A program made the translations under genes and the position numbers. Source: an uncultured Pelagibacteraceae bacterium (GTDB taxonomy: Bacteria > Pseudomonadota > Alphaproteobacteria > Pelagibacterales > Pelagibacteraceae). Taken from it: a DNA stretch of 64,000 nt. Position 1 is the first letter of the stretch, and each line of letters starts with the position of its first letter. Below, in pieces: positions 1 through 9,480 of this stretch. Where the stretch lies: assembly GCA_902597425.1 (NCBI GenBank), contig CACJXT010000001.1, positions 1-64,000 of the forward strand, written 5' to 3'. Below the pieces are notes generated by a model. It was not told where the DNA came from. It made no database searches and worked only from the letters and a program-made list of their open reading frames with translations.

Positions 1-584
1 AGATCATCATCTTCGTAATTAACAAAAAGTTTATAAACTTTTAGTAAAATTTTAAGATCATTATTTTCAAGCATTGAATATATTTTATTATAAACTTCCT
101 TATTATTTTTAGAAAATTCTTCTGTGAACCATCTTCTTAAAGCGCTTTTTTTTGCAGCAGGTTTTCCCATTTTCATTAACTCAAACCTATTTTCAACAAC
201 TCTTTTTTGTTCGATTGATCTTTTATAAATTGACCCATGAAGAACTAAAGAACTTAATCTATCACTATGCTCAGATGCAAAATGTCTAGCAATAAGAGAT
301 CCTAAGGAAAAACCAACTAAATGAATTTTTTTGAACTCTAATTCATCAATTAAATTAATTAATTGTTTTATAAAATCTTCAAAATTTAACTGTGTTTTTT
401 TTAGAGGTGTTTTTCCATGACCAATCAAATCATATATGAGAATATTTTTGTCTTTAAAAAAATTAATTTGTGGATCCCACATTTCTTTCGTTAATCCAAC
501 ACCATGAATAAACACAATTGGAGTTGCTTGGTTTTCTTTTTTTAGATAATAGAAAGTTTCATATTTATCAAAAGTAGAAGGCAT
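1..584 (-). CDS. alpha/beta-fold hydrolase, 3' end truncated by window edge
   Basis: Reverse-strand reading from ATG at 584: MPSTFDKYETFYYLKKENQATPIVFIHGVGLTKEMWDP...HLVGFSLGS; HG oxyanion and GFSLGS nucleophile elbow. Confidence 0.8.
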   Translation of the reverse strand, partial: MPSTFDKYETFYYLKKENQATPIVFIHGVGLTKEMWDPQINFFKDKNILIYDLIGHGKTPLKKTQLNFEDFIKQLINLIDELEFKKIHLVGFSLGSLIARHFASEHSDRLSSLVLHGSIYKRSIEQKRVVENRFELMKMGKPAAKKSALRRWFTEEFSKNNKEVYNKIYSMLENNDLKILLKVYKLFVNYEDDD

Positions 585-595
585 AGAAATATTAT

Positions 596-1183
596 TTAGG
601 ATTTTTTTAATCCCATTTCTTTCATATCTTGATATCTGTCACCTGTTCTTGCATGAGCTCTACCGCTAGATGCCCCCCCGATTGCAATTACAATTTCATC
701 ATCACAAGGAGCGTCATGAATAGTAAACTCATGAGTTAAATAATATGGTCTTAATCCAGAGTCAGTTTTGTGCATCATAGGGATGGAAATTTTGCACCCT
801 GCAGGTCCTCTTGTATTTGTAAAACTTAAATAAGAAGTTCCTCCAACAGCATCTCTAAATTTATTTCCAAATCTTAATGTGTGAATAAAAGCTGAAGCAT
901 GTTCTATTTCTCCCGAAAGTCCAACAACTCCAGCTTTTCCATACGCTAAAATTTTTTCTGGAGTTTCCATTTCTTTAATTAGCTCTGGAACTAAAATATC
1001 ACCTAGCTTTGGCGCCAAATCTAAAATTTCTGGTTTTAAATCTTCAACAAATCCTTTTCCATGCCAAGGGTTTTTAAAAACAGCGGCTACCGAAACCATT
1101 AAAACTGGTTTTTTAGATTCTTTACCACCTTCTATAAAAGTTTTGTCTACAAATTTTGTAAATTTTCTAAGTTTTAAATTCAT
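596..1183 (-). CDS. amino acid synthesis family protein (DUF1185-like)
   Basis: 195-aa ORF; overall sequence resembles the AA_synth/DUF1185 family; directly abuts the next gene. Confidence 0.65.
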   Translation of the reverse strand: MNLKLRKFTKFVDKTFIEGGKESKKPVLMVSVAAVFKNPWHGKGFVEDLKPEILDLAPKLGDILVPELIKEMETPEKILAYGKAGVVGLSGEIEHASAFIHTLRFGNKFRDAVGGTSYLSFTNTRGPAGCKISIPMMHKTDSGLRPYYLTHEFTIHDAPCDDEIVIAIGGASSGRAHARTGDRYQDMKEMGLKKS

Positions 1184-2884
1184 TTATTTTATCCTATGCT
1201 TAAAACTGTCTCTTCTAAAACTGTACAGAGCTTTTGGATCGACATCAACATCAATGACTGCTGGTTTATTACATTTTAAGGCATCTTTCACTGCTTGATT
1301 TATTTCTGAAATTTTTTTTACTTTATATCCTTTTGCACCATAAAGTTGTGCGATTTTATCAAAAGGTGGACTACTTATGTCTGCTCCAATATAACGTTTT
1401 CCAAAAAAATCTTTTTGATAAGCTTTTTCTGCACCCCAACTTTTATTGTTCATTACAATAGTTATAGTATTTATTCCATAATCGACCGCAGTACTGAGTT
1501 CAGAAATAGTCATTCCAAAACCTCCATCACCCATTAGACTAACAACTGTTTTATTGGGACATGCAACTTTAACACCTAAGCCACAAGCAAAAGAAAAACC
1601 AACAAGACCAAAATCCAAAGGGGTAAACAAAGAAGGAGGATTATAATATTCTAGGGCATCAGTTGCCTGAAGACAAAGAGTACCCGCATCAAGAGTAATA
1701 GCTGAATTTTTTGGCAGAACCTTTCTTAATTCTTTAAATAATCCACCAGGTTGTATTGGAAATTTTTTTAAATATTTATTACTGTCTCTATTATTTAAAA
1801 AAACTTTTCTTTCTTTTAAATAATTATTAGTCCATGTTTTTATCTTTAGTTTAGTTTTTTGTTTTTTTATTTCTTGAAATAATTGATTTGCCGTAGTTGC
1901 AGCATCAGCACAAATACCTACGCTAATTGGAAAATATCTTCCTAACATTTTTTTTTCTAATTCTACTTGAATGATTTTTGCATTTTTATTTATATTTTCG
2001 TAAGAATAAAAAGTTGAATTAAAACCAAGACGAGTGCCTAGTGCAATTATTACATCAGCTTGTTTAACTAATTTTGAAGCAACTGGATTTCCTCTTGGAC
2101 CCATCTGTCCAGCATTCAATTTGTGGTTAAATGGTACAGCATCTCCATGACCTGCTGCTGTAACTATAGGTATATTTAGCAATTCAGCTAGTTTAATTAC
2201 CTCTTTATGTTTAGCTGTATATTTTATTCCTCCACCTGCAATAATTACAGGTTTTGTTGATTGAGTAATTATTTTTGCTGATTTTTTTATTACACTGTTT
2301 TTGGCCTTTAAAAAGCTTTCAGAACTGTAAGATTTTTTATTTTGATTAATGTTAAATTTTGAAGTTTCTGCTAAAATATTTCTTGGTATATTTATACAGA
2401 CAGGGCCTCTTCTTGAAGACATTGCTGTATTAAAAGCATTACTAAATACTTTTGGAATTTTTTTTACACTATTTATTGTCCACGTTTTTTTTGTAATAGG
2501 ATTAAATAATGATTGTTGATCAAGACCTTGGAAAGCGTCTTCCAGTTTATCTTTAGTTGAAAAAGATCCTGCTATTGCAACAACAGGAGAAAATGCTGCT
2601 TTAGCTTGAGCTATTCCAGTTACAAGATTTGTTGCACCAGGTCCATTTTGTCCAGCTAGAATTACACCAGGCTTGTTTGAAGCTCTGGCATAACCATCTG
2701 CCATATGTGTTCCAGTTCTTTCATCTCTAACACCTATAAATTTTATTTTTTTTTCATGATATAGCGCATCAAACATTTCCATAGTAGCAGAACCAATCAA
2801 ACCAAAAACATTTTCAACTTTTTCTTTTTGTAAAGACTGAACAGCTGCTTGGCCTCCAGTTAAGACCTTGGAAGATTTTTTCAC
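1184..2884 (-). CDS. thiamine-pyrophosphate enzyme, acetolactate synthase / sulfoacetaldehyde acetyltransferase-like
   Basis: 566 aa; VFGLIGSATMEMFDAL...RDERTGTHMADGYARA N-terminal TPP domain and GDGGFGMTISELSTAVDYGINTITIVMNN TPP/Mg motif. Confidence 0.8.
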   Translation of the reverse strand: MKKSSKVLTGGQAAVQSLQKEKVENVFGLIGSATMEMFDALYHEKKIKFIGVRDERTGTHMADGYARASNKPGVILAGQNGPGATNLVTGIAQAKAAFSPVVAIAGSFSTKDKLEDAFQGLDQQSLFNPITKKTWTINSVKKIPKVFSNAFNTAMSSRRGPVCINIPRNILAETSKFNINQNKKSYSSESFLKAKNSVIKKSAKIITQSTKPVIIAGGGIKYTAKHKEVIKLAELLNIPIVTAAGHGDAVPFNHKLNAGQMGPRGNPVASKLVKQADVIIALGTRLGFNSTFYSYENINKNAKIIQVELEKKMLGRYFPISVGICADAATTANQLFQEIKKQKTKLKIKTWTNNYLKERKVFLNNRDSNKYLKKFPIQPGGLFKELRKVLPKNSAITLDAGTLCLQATDALEYYNPPSLFTPLDFGLVGFSFACGLGVKVACPNKTVVSLMGDGGFGMTISELSTAVDYGINTITIVMNNKSWGAEKAYQKDFFGKRYIGADISSPPFDKIAQLYGAKGYKVKKISEINQAVKDALKCNKPAVIDVDVDPKALYSFRRDSFKHRIK

Positions 2885-4050
2885 GAAACTTTTTTGACTT
2901 TGGTGTCTATATCATCTTTGAAATGAGGCATTACTTTTTCTGTAAACATTTTAATGCTTTTCATGCAATCTTCATGTTTAACACCTGGAAAATTTGACCA
3001 GACTTGTAAGTTTTGTAGATTTAATTCTGATTTAAGCTCTTTTATTTTATCAATAACATATTCTGGAGTACCAAAGAGCATGTTACGTTTATGTAGAAAA
3101 TCATAACTTAACAAATCTAATTTACCTTTAGTCACTGGCAACTCTTCTCCTGGATCCATATGATTTCCTAAACCTCTCCAATGGCACACCCATTTCATAT
3201 AATTTACCATATGCTGACCAGCCTTTTCTTTAGCCTCTTCCATAGTTTCGGCTACAAACATATCTCTAACTAAAGAAATACCTTCACCCATTGGTACATT
3301 TCTTTTTTCAGTCTCAGACCTAGCATTTTTATAAACTTCAAACTTAACTTTTAGCGCCTTTACTGTTGGGATCCACATTATAATATTTATTCCTTGTTTA
3401 GCTGCCCATTCTATTGATCTAACTCCATCAACAACTTGATGAATAGGTGGGTAAGGTGTTTGATAAGGTTTTGGAAGAACACTAATTTTTTCTACAACAT
3501 TTGTCTCCATATTTAAAAATTCTTTACTTGGTGGACTCATATCATGTTGCCAAACATAATTAGGTGTTGGGTAAGTATAAAATTCACCTTTATGATTAAA
3601 AAATTTTTCTTTCCACGCTTTTTTTAGTATCGTTAGAGTTTCTTCAAATAGTCTAAAATTTTTTGCTTGGTCTTTCATATCGGCTTCTATATTTAAATTT
3701 ATGGCTTCTCTACCATAAATACCTCTACCGATACCTATTTCTACTCTTCCTTTTGATAATTGATCTAATAAAGCAATATCTTCAGCCATTTTAATAGGGT
3801 TGTGAAATGTAATAACATTGCATGCTTGACCAATTCTAATATTTTTTGTTCTTGCCGCAGCATCTACTCCCATCATTAATGGATTAGTGCAAGCTTCCAT
3901 ACCTTCGTGATTAAAATGATGTTCCGTATACCAGATTGAATTCCAATTCTTTTCATCGCAATATTCTGTGATTTCTTTAGCTTCATCTAAAATTTTATCA
4001 TATGGTTTATGAGTCCAATTAGTTGTATTACAAAAATATCCAAAATTCAT
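2881..4050 (-). CDS. LLM-class flavin-dependent oxidoreductase (luciferase-like)
   Basis: ORF 2881..4071; internal Met at 4050 preceded by AAAGGAGG is the likelier start; IGIGRGIYGREA and GTPEYVIDKIKEL motifs typical of the family. Confidence 0.8.
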   Translation of the reverse strand: MNFGYFCNTTNWTHKPYDKILDEAKEITEYCDEKNWNSIWYTEHHFNHEGMEACTNPLMMGVDAAARTKNIRIGQACNVITFHNPIKMAEDIALLDQLSKGRVEIGIGRGIYGREAINLNIEADMKDQAKNFRLFEETLTILKKAWKEKFFNHKGEFYTYPTPNYVWQHDMSPPSKEFLNMETNVVEKISVLPKPYQTPYPPIHQVVDGVRSIEWAAKQGINIIMWIPTVKALKVKFEVYKNARSETEKRNVPMGEGISLVRDMFVAETMEEAKEKAGQHMVNYMKWVCHWRGLGNHMDPGEELPVTKGKLDLLSYDFLHKRNMLFGTPEYVIDKIKELKSELNLQNLQVWSNFPGVKHEDCMKSIKMFTEKVMPHFKDDIDTKVKKVS

Positions 4051-4323
4051 ACGTCCTCCTTTAAATAACAAAATTTAAAAAAGTCGACCGATCCCACTTT
4101 CGTAATGAAATAACGACGAGTTATGTATCGCTTTATAGCCAAAATATATCATGGACTGTAAAAGTTGCAACAAAGTAACATATTTTAATAGCGATAACGA
4201 TTTTAAAGGTAAAATTAGAAAAGGAAGACAAAATAAAGTCTATTTATCTTTCCTTAATTAAGTTTTTATTTTAAATGTATGATCAATGAATAACAAAAAA
4301 AATTTTTTTGAAAAAATAAAAAT

Positions 4324-5037
4324 ATGAAAGTTGTTATATTGGCTGGAGGTTATGGAACAAGACTCGCAGAATACACTAGCACTATACCTAAGCCCTTAGT
4401 CAAAATTGGTAATGAGCCAATCTTAACTCATATAATGAGATTTTATTCTTCATTTGGTTTTAACAATTTTATAATAGCAGCGGGCTACAAACAAAAAGCT
4501 ATCTTTGATTACTATAAAGATTCAATTAGACTTCAAAAAGAATTTCCTAATTTAAAAATAGTGAACACGGGTAAAGACACAATGACAGGTGGAAGAATAT
4601 TGAAACTAAAGCATTATTTTAAAAAGAATGAAAATTTTTTTATGACTTACGGAGATGGTTTATCTGATGTAAATTTAAATAAATTAAAAAAATTTCATGA
4701 CAGTCATAGAAAAATAGCAACTGTTACTGCAGTTCATCCCCCTGTTAGATTTGGTGAATTAGAAATTACAAACGATAAAGTAACAAATTTTGAGGAAAAA
4801 CCTCAAGCTAAAGCTGGTTGGATTAACGGAGGTTTTTTTGTGCTTAATTACAAAGTTTTTAATTATATCAAAGATGACACTACGATGTTCGAAAGACAAC
4901 CAATGTCAAAGCTTGCAAATAGAGGAAAGCTAATGGCATTTAAGCACAATGGTTTTTGGAAATGCATGGATACTTTAAGAGATAAAATAATATTAGACAA
5001 AATGTGGAATGAAAAAAAAGCATTATGGAAAAAATAA
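4324..5037 (+). CDS. rfbF: glucose-1-phosphate cytidylyltransferase-like nucleotidyltransferase
   Basis: MKVVILAGGYGTRLAEYTSTIPKPLVKIGNEPILTHIMR; downstream gene is CDP-glucose dehydratase-like. Confidence 0.85.
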   Translation: MKVVILAGGYGTRLAEYTSTIPKPLVKIGNEPILTHIMRFYSSFGFNNFIIAAGYKQKAIFDYYKDSIRLQKEFPNLKIVNTGKDTMTGGRILKLKHYFKKNENFFMTYGDGLSDVNLNKLKKFHDSHRKIATVTAVHPPVRFGELEITNDKVTNFEEKPQAKAGWINGGFFVLNYKVFNYIKDDTTMFERQPMSKLANRGKLMAFKHNGFWKCMDTLRDKIILDKMWNEKKALWKK

Positions 5038-6098
5038 AAAGTTTTTATAAAAATAAGAAGGTGCTTGTTACAGGGGTTACAGGTTTCAAAGGTTCTTGGT
5101 TATGTAGTTGGTTGTTATTGTTAGGCGCAAAGGTATACGGCACAGGGTTTAATCCAAATCAAAATAAAAATTTATTTTATAAGTTAAATTTGAATAATAA
5201 GATTAAATTAAAAATTTTTGATATAAGAGATCTTAAAAAATTAAAAAAATTTATTTATTCTTCAAAGCCCAGCATAATTTTTCATTTAGCTGCACAACCT
5301 ATAATCTATGAATCATACAAAAATCCACATACAACTTTTGACATAAATTGTAGAGGCACACTGAATATTTTAGAGGCAGCAAAAGCTTATAAATTTATAA
5401 AATCTGTTGTCTGTATAACTTCTGATAAATGCTATGAAAACGTCGGCAAAATTAAAGCATACAAGGAAGGTGATTTGTTAGGAGGTGTAGATCCATATAG
5501 TGCCTCCAAAGCATCTGCAGAATTAATAATTAGAGCTTATAGAGAAAGTTTTTTTAAAAATAAAAGAAATTGCGGAATATCAAGTGCTAGAGCTGGCAAT
5601 GTTATTGGTGGAGGTGATTGGTCTAAAAAAAGATTGATACCAGATTGCATAAGATCTTTAATAAAAAATAAAGTTATCTTTCTAAGAAATCCGAAGTTTA
5701 ATAGACCATGGCAATTAGTACTGGAACCACTCAAAGGCTATTTAATTTTGGCAAAAAAACAGTTTGCAAATTCATTAAAATTTTCCGACGCTTGGAATTT
5801 TGGCACCGAGCCAAAATCAGTAACCGATGTACAACAGATTGTAAAGTATATGATTGAATTCTGGGGAAGAGGGAAAATGAAGACGATGAAAAAAAATAAA
5901 TTTTATGAACAAGAAAATTTACAGTTAGATATTACAAAAGCAAAAAAAAAACTTGGCTGGTTTCCTACTTACAATATAAAGAATAGTGTAAAAATTACAA
6001 CAGAATGGTATTTAAAAGTATTAAAAAAAAGAAAAAATCCGTTTGATGTTACTAATGAACAAATAAAAAATTATATGAATAAAAATAAATGGACTTAA
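5025..6098 (+). CDS. rfbG: CDP-glucose 4,6-dehydratase-like
   Basis: VTGVTGFKGSWLCSWLLLLGAKVYG Rossmann motif, YSASKASAELIIRAYR, RPWQLVLEPLKGYL; overlaps rfbF. Confidence 0.85.
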   Translation: MEKIKSFYKNKKVLVTGVTGFKGSWLCSWLLLLGAKVYGTGFNPNQNKNLFYKLNLNNKIKLKIFDIRDLKKLKKFIYSSKPSIIFHLAAQPIIYESYKNPHTTFDINCRGTLNILEAAKAYKFIKSVVCITSDKCYENVGKIKAYKEGDLLGGVDPYSASKASAELIIRAYRESFFKNKRNCGISSARAGNVIGGGDWSKKRLIPDCIRSLIKNKVIFLRNPKFNRPWQLVLEPLKGYLILAKKQFANSLKFSDAWNFGTEPKSVTDVQQIVKYMIEFWGRGKMKTMKKNKFYEQENLQLDITKAKKKLGWFPTYNIKNSVKITTEWYLKVLKKRKNPFDVTNEQIKNYMNKNKWT

Positions 6099-6206
6099 AA
6101 AGACTACCCAAATTGGAACCATATAATAATTAAATTTAGATTTATTTTTTAAATAAAATTATTAAATTATTCTCCTTCGTTAAAATATAGTCACTTAAAA
6201 GTATAG

Positions 6207-7217
6207 TTAATTTAATAATTCGCTAATATTTTTGTCTAATTTTTTTTCAAAATTTTTATCATTACCTGGGTTTGCGGCGCAATGTCCAAAAGGAGAATCT
6301 ACTGGTCTTAAAGAAGAACGAGAAATAAATCTACTTTCAAATTCATTATCTTTTGTTCTAAAATATAAATCCTGATTACATGGCATTAAAATTGTTTTTG
6401 ATCTTATTGATTTAAGAGCTTTAATATAATTGTTTTTGTATATAGGACCTTTGCTTATATCGTTTATTTGCCAAGTTTTAAGTTTTGATAAAAGATTATT
6501 TGCATCCCAATTTTTTGCATGATCATTTGCCCAATCTTTAAGTAATTCTTCTACATTTTTAAAACCAAATTTTTTATAAAGTTTTTCCCTATAAAAATCT
6601 TGTGAAAAGGCCCAGCCAGCATAAACTCTTCCAAATGCTTTTAAACCTTCAACTGGCTGTTTTTTATAATTTCCATTATTCCATTTTTTGTCTGCTATAA
6701 GTGCTGCTTTAACACCTTCTAAAAAAACATGATTATGAATTGAAGTTTTTGATGAAGCACAAAAAGGAAGAATTGCTTTTACCATTCCAGGATACTGTGC
6801 AGCCCACTGATAAGATTGGCAACCAGCCATTGACCAACCAGTAACTAATGCAATTTTTTTTATTTTCAGTTTTTCAGTAATAAGTTTATGCTGGCAATAA
6901 ATATTATCCCATAATGTTATAGTTGGAAATTTTGAACCAGATTGAGATCTTGTAGCGTTGCTTGGTGAGGAAGATAGACCATTTCCAAACATGTTAATTG
7001 ATACAATAAAATATTTATTCGGATTAATAGCTCTATTTTTTCCTATAAAACCTTCATTTCTAATATGACTTCCAGTATAAAATGTAGGAAGAATTATGAC
7101 ATTTGAACGAGCTTTATTTAACCTTCCATATGTTTTGTAAATTAACTTAGCTGATTTTAAAAATCTACCAGATAAAAGTTTAATATTTCCTAAGTTAAAC
7201 TTTTCATATTTTTTCAT
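6207..7217 (-). CDS. alpha/beta hydrolase, homoserine O-acetyltransferase (MetX)-like
   Basis: ALVTGWSMAGCQSYQWAAQYP nucleophile region, PVDSPFGHCAANPGND C-terminal His region. Confidence 0.75.
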   Translation of the reverse strand: MKKYEKFNLGNIKLLSGRFLKSAKLIYKTYGRLNKARSNVIILPTFYTGSHIRNEGFIGKNRAINPNKYFIVSINMFGNGLSSSPSNATRSQSGSKFPTITLWDNIYCQHKLITEKLKIKKIALVTGWSMAGCQSYQWAAQYPGMVKAILPFCASSKTSIHNHVFLEGVKAALIADKKWNNGNYKKQPVEGLKAFGRVYAGWAFSQDFYREKLYKKFGFKNVEELLKDWANDHAKNWDANNLLSKLKTWQINDISKGPIYKNNYIKALKSIRSKTILMPCNQDLYFRTKDNEFESRFISRSSLRPVDSPFGHCAANPGNDKNFEKKLDKNISELLN

Positions 7218-7220
7218 TAA

Positions 7221-8642
7221 TTAGTAAAGTCTAAGATATTCTTTTACTTCCCAATCCGTTACTGCTTGATGATAACGTTCCCATTCATCATTTTTATAAG
7301 ATAAAAAAGATTTTTTCATTACAGATCCCATAACTTCATCCGATAACTTATTTGTTTTTAATGCTTCTATTGCTTGCATTAAATTTTTAGGCAACCTTTT
7401 AATTCCTAATTTTTTAAATTCTCCATCTGTCATTTGATATAAATCTTGATCCGTTGGTTTGCCTGGGTCAATTTTATTTTTAATACCATCCATTGCCGAA
7501 GTTAATGTCATTGCTAAAGCTAAGTAAACATTCATTGTCATGTCTGCTGCTCTGTTTTCAATACAATATCTATTTTGAGGTAATCTAAATTGAGCAGATC
7601 TATTATTATGACCATAAGTAATATTAGTTGGAGCCCAAGTTACAGTTCCCCCTTCAAAACCTCCTACTCTTGGAACGAGTCCATTGTAAGAATTAACAGT
7701 TGAACATGTAATTGCTGTTAATGCTTCGGAATTTTTCATAAGCCCTCCAACTGCATATTTAGAATGTTTAGACCAGCCTTTACCGTCAGTAAAAATATTT
7801 TTTCCAGGTTTATTAACATCTTCCATAGAAAAATTAATATGTGCACCAGACCTCCAATCACCTATTGTTGGTTTTGGCATAAATGTAATGAACATGTTAT
7901 TTTTTTTGGCAACTTCTTTTAAAAGAATTCTTAAAAAAACTAATCTATCTGCCATTTCTAATAAATTTGTATAATGAAAATCTAATTCAAATTGTGAATA
8001 AGCTCCCTCAGCAACTACATCATGTAAATTCCAACCTAATTCTTCAAGAATATCAATTAACTCTTTTAAAAAATGCATAGAGTCTAATGAGTATTCAACA
8101 TCATACCCAAATGCTTGTCTTCTAGGTCTTATTCCATTAATTGGATCGCTATCAATAGCTTTAACTGGTTTTCCATCTTCTCCATATTTCATTGCAATAA
8201 ATTCAGGTTCAATACCGCACATTCCTTTGTAGCCTGCATCCTGTGCTTTTTGCATTGCGCGCTTCAGAGCTTGTCTTGGACAAACATTATAAGGTTTATC
8301 TTCCCAATAAAGATCCGCAAAAATTATAGCCATTGTTTTATCCCAAGGACAAATATAAACGCTATCTAAGTCTGGCAACATTATTTGATCAGAGTCAGCA
8401 GGAGTTAATTCAGGTACAAAAGATATTGAGTGTACTGCAAACTGAGGTCCTTTACCTAAACATAGTTGTTCAAAATCACTCATCGGCACAGGTTTAGTTT
8501 TTGGAATACCATGTAAATCTATCCAGCTTGACATTACATATTGTACGCCAGCAGCTTTAAGTTTTTTGTGAACTGCAGGAATTTTTTTTCTGTTTCTTTC
8601 TATAGCGTCTTTAAAATTTTCGTAATATATTTTATTTTTCAT
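7221..8642 (-). CDS. glutamine synthetase-family ligase (type III / GlnT-like; gamma-glutamyl-amine ligase possible)
   Basis: NNRSAQFRLPQNRYCIENRAADMTMNVYLALAMTLTSAMDGI GS catalytic signature; GAYSQFELDFHY. Confidence 0.8.
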   Translation of the reverse strand: MKNKIYYENFKDAIERNRKKIPAVHKKLKAAGVQYVMSSWIDLHGIPKTKPVPMSDFEQLCLGKGPQFAVHSISFVPELTPADSDQIMLPDLDSVYICPWDKTMAIIFADLYWEDKPYNVCPRQALKRAMQKAQDAGYKGMCGIEPEFIAMKYGEDGKPVKAIDSDPINGIRPRRQAFGYDVEYSLDSMHFLKELIDILEELGWNLHDVVAEGAYSQFELDFHYTNLLEMADRLVFLRILLKEVAKKNNMFITFMPKPTIGDWRSGAHINFSMEDVNKPGKNIFTDGKGWSKHSKYAVGGLMKNSEALTAITCSTVNSYNGLVPRVGGFEGGTVTWAPTNITYGHNNRSAQFRLPQNRYCIENRAADMTMNVYLALAMTLTSAMDGIKNKIDPGKPTDQDLYQMTDGEFKKLGIKRLPKNLMQAIEALKTNKLSDEVMGSVMKKSFLSYKNDEWERYHQAVTDWEVKEYLRLY

Positions 8643-8650
8643 TAGGCAAA

Positions 8651-9046
8651 TTATTTTGGCATATCTTCTGGGTCAATTCCAGGAACAAATGTTATTCCAG
8701 CTTTTTGCTTCCAATCGTGAGGGTATGCTGCATAAAATATTACACATTTTTCATCACATTCGTAAGCTATATGATTATCCTTTGGAATATAAAGTACATC
8801 CCCAGGGTTACAAATATAAGATTTACCATCACAAGTTAGTCTAAACGTTCCTTCCATGCAGTAAATAATTTCATCACAAGTTAAATCCCAGGGAACAGAA
8901 ACTTTATTTAAAAAATTTAATCCTCCACACATAGTGTTACTTACTTTACTTGTAACAAATGGTTTTATGTAAGATTTTCCTGGTTCTAATGTATGAAGTC
9001 TATTTTCAATATCTTTAAATTTATAGAGTTGTGGTTCTTTAGACAT
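8651..9046 (-). CDS. cupin-domain protein
   Basis: EIIYCMEGTFRLTCDGKSYICNPGDVLYIPKDNHIAYECDE cupin fold. Confidence 0.75.
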   Translation of the reverse strand: MSKEPQLYKFKDIENRLHTLEPGKSYIKPFVTSKVSNTMCGGLNFLNKVSVPWDLTCDEIIYCMEGTFRLTCDGKSYICNPGDVLYIPKDNHIAYECDEKCVIFYAAYPHDWKQKAGITFVPGIDPEDMPK

Positions 9047-9063
9047 TAATATTCCTTTCGATT

Positions 9064-9480
9064 TTATATTTTAATTGGTTCGTTTAATTCAACTTTGTAA
9101 CCATCTGGATCTTCGCAAAAAGCAATTACTCTTGTTCCATGTTTCATTGGACCTGGTTTACGAGTAATGTTAACTCCAAGCTTTGTAAGATCTTCACAAG
9201 CTTTATATACATCAGGAGTTTCTATGCAAATATGGCCCCATCCATTTCCTTTGTCGTATTCTTCTTTTTGATCCCAATTATGAGTTAATTCAAGACAGGG
9301 CGATTCATTTTCAAGTCCATAACCAATGAATGCATTAGTAAATTTTCCATCAGGATAATCAGTTTTTCTTAAAACTTTCATTCCCAAAGTTTTGCAATAA
9401 AAGTTAAAAGAAGTTTCTAAATCTTTTACTCTTATCATTGTGTGGGCCAATCTATACCCATCGTTTACATTTTTAGACAT
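9064..9480 (-). CDS. VOC-family protein, lactoylglutathione lyase-like
   Basis: LAHTMIRVKDLETSFNFYCKTLGMKVLRK...GWGHICIETPD...FCEDPDGYKVELNEP. Confidence 0.8.
   Translation of the reverse strand: MSKNVNDGYRLAHTMIRVKDLETSFNFYCKTLGMKVLRKTDYPDGKFTNAFIGYGLENESPCLELTHNWDQKEEYDKGNGWGHICIETPDVYKACEDLTKLGVNITRKPGPMKHGTRVIAFCEDPDGYKVELNEPIKI

Noticed and set aside
4151-4261. 36-aa plus reading frame MDCKSCNKVTYFNSDNDFKGKIRKGRQNKVYLSFLN with CxxC, upstream of rfbF
   Set aside because: No Shine-Dalgarno sequence, only one Cys pair and very short; could be a gene remnant but not supportable
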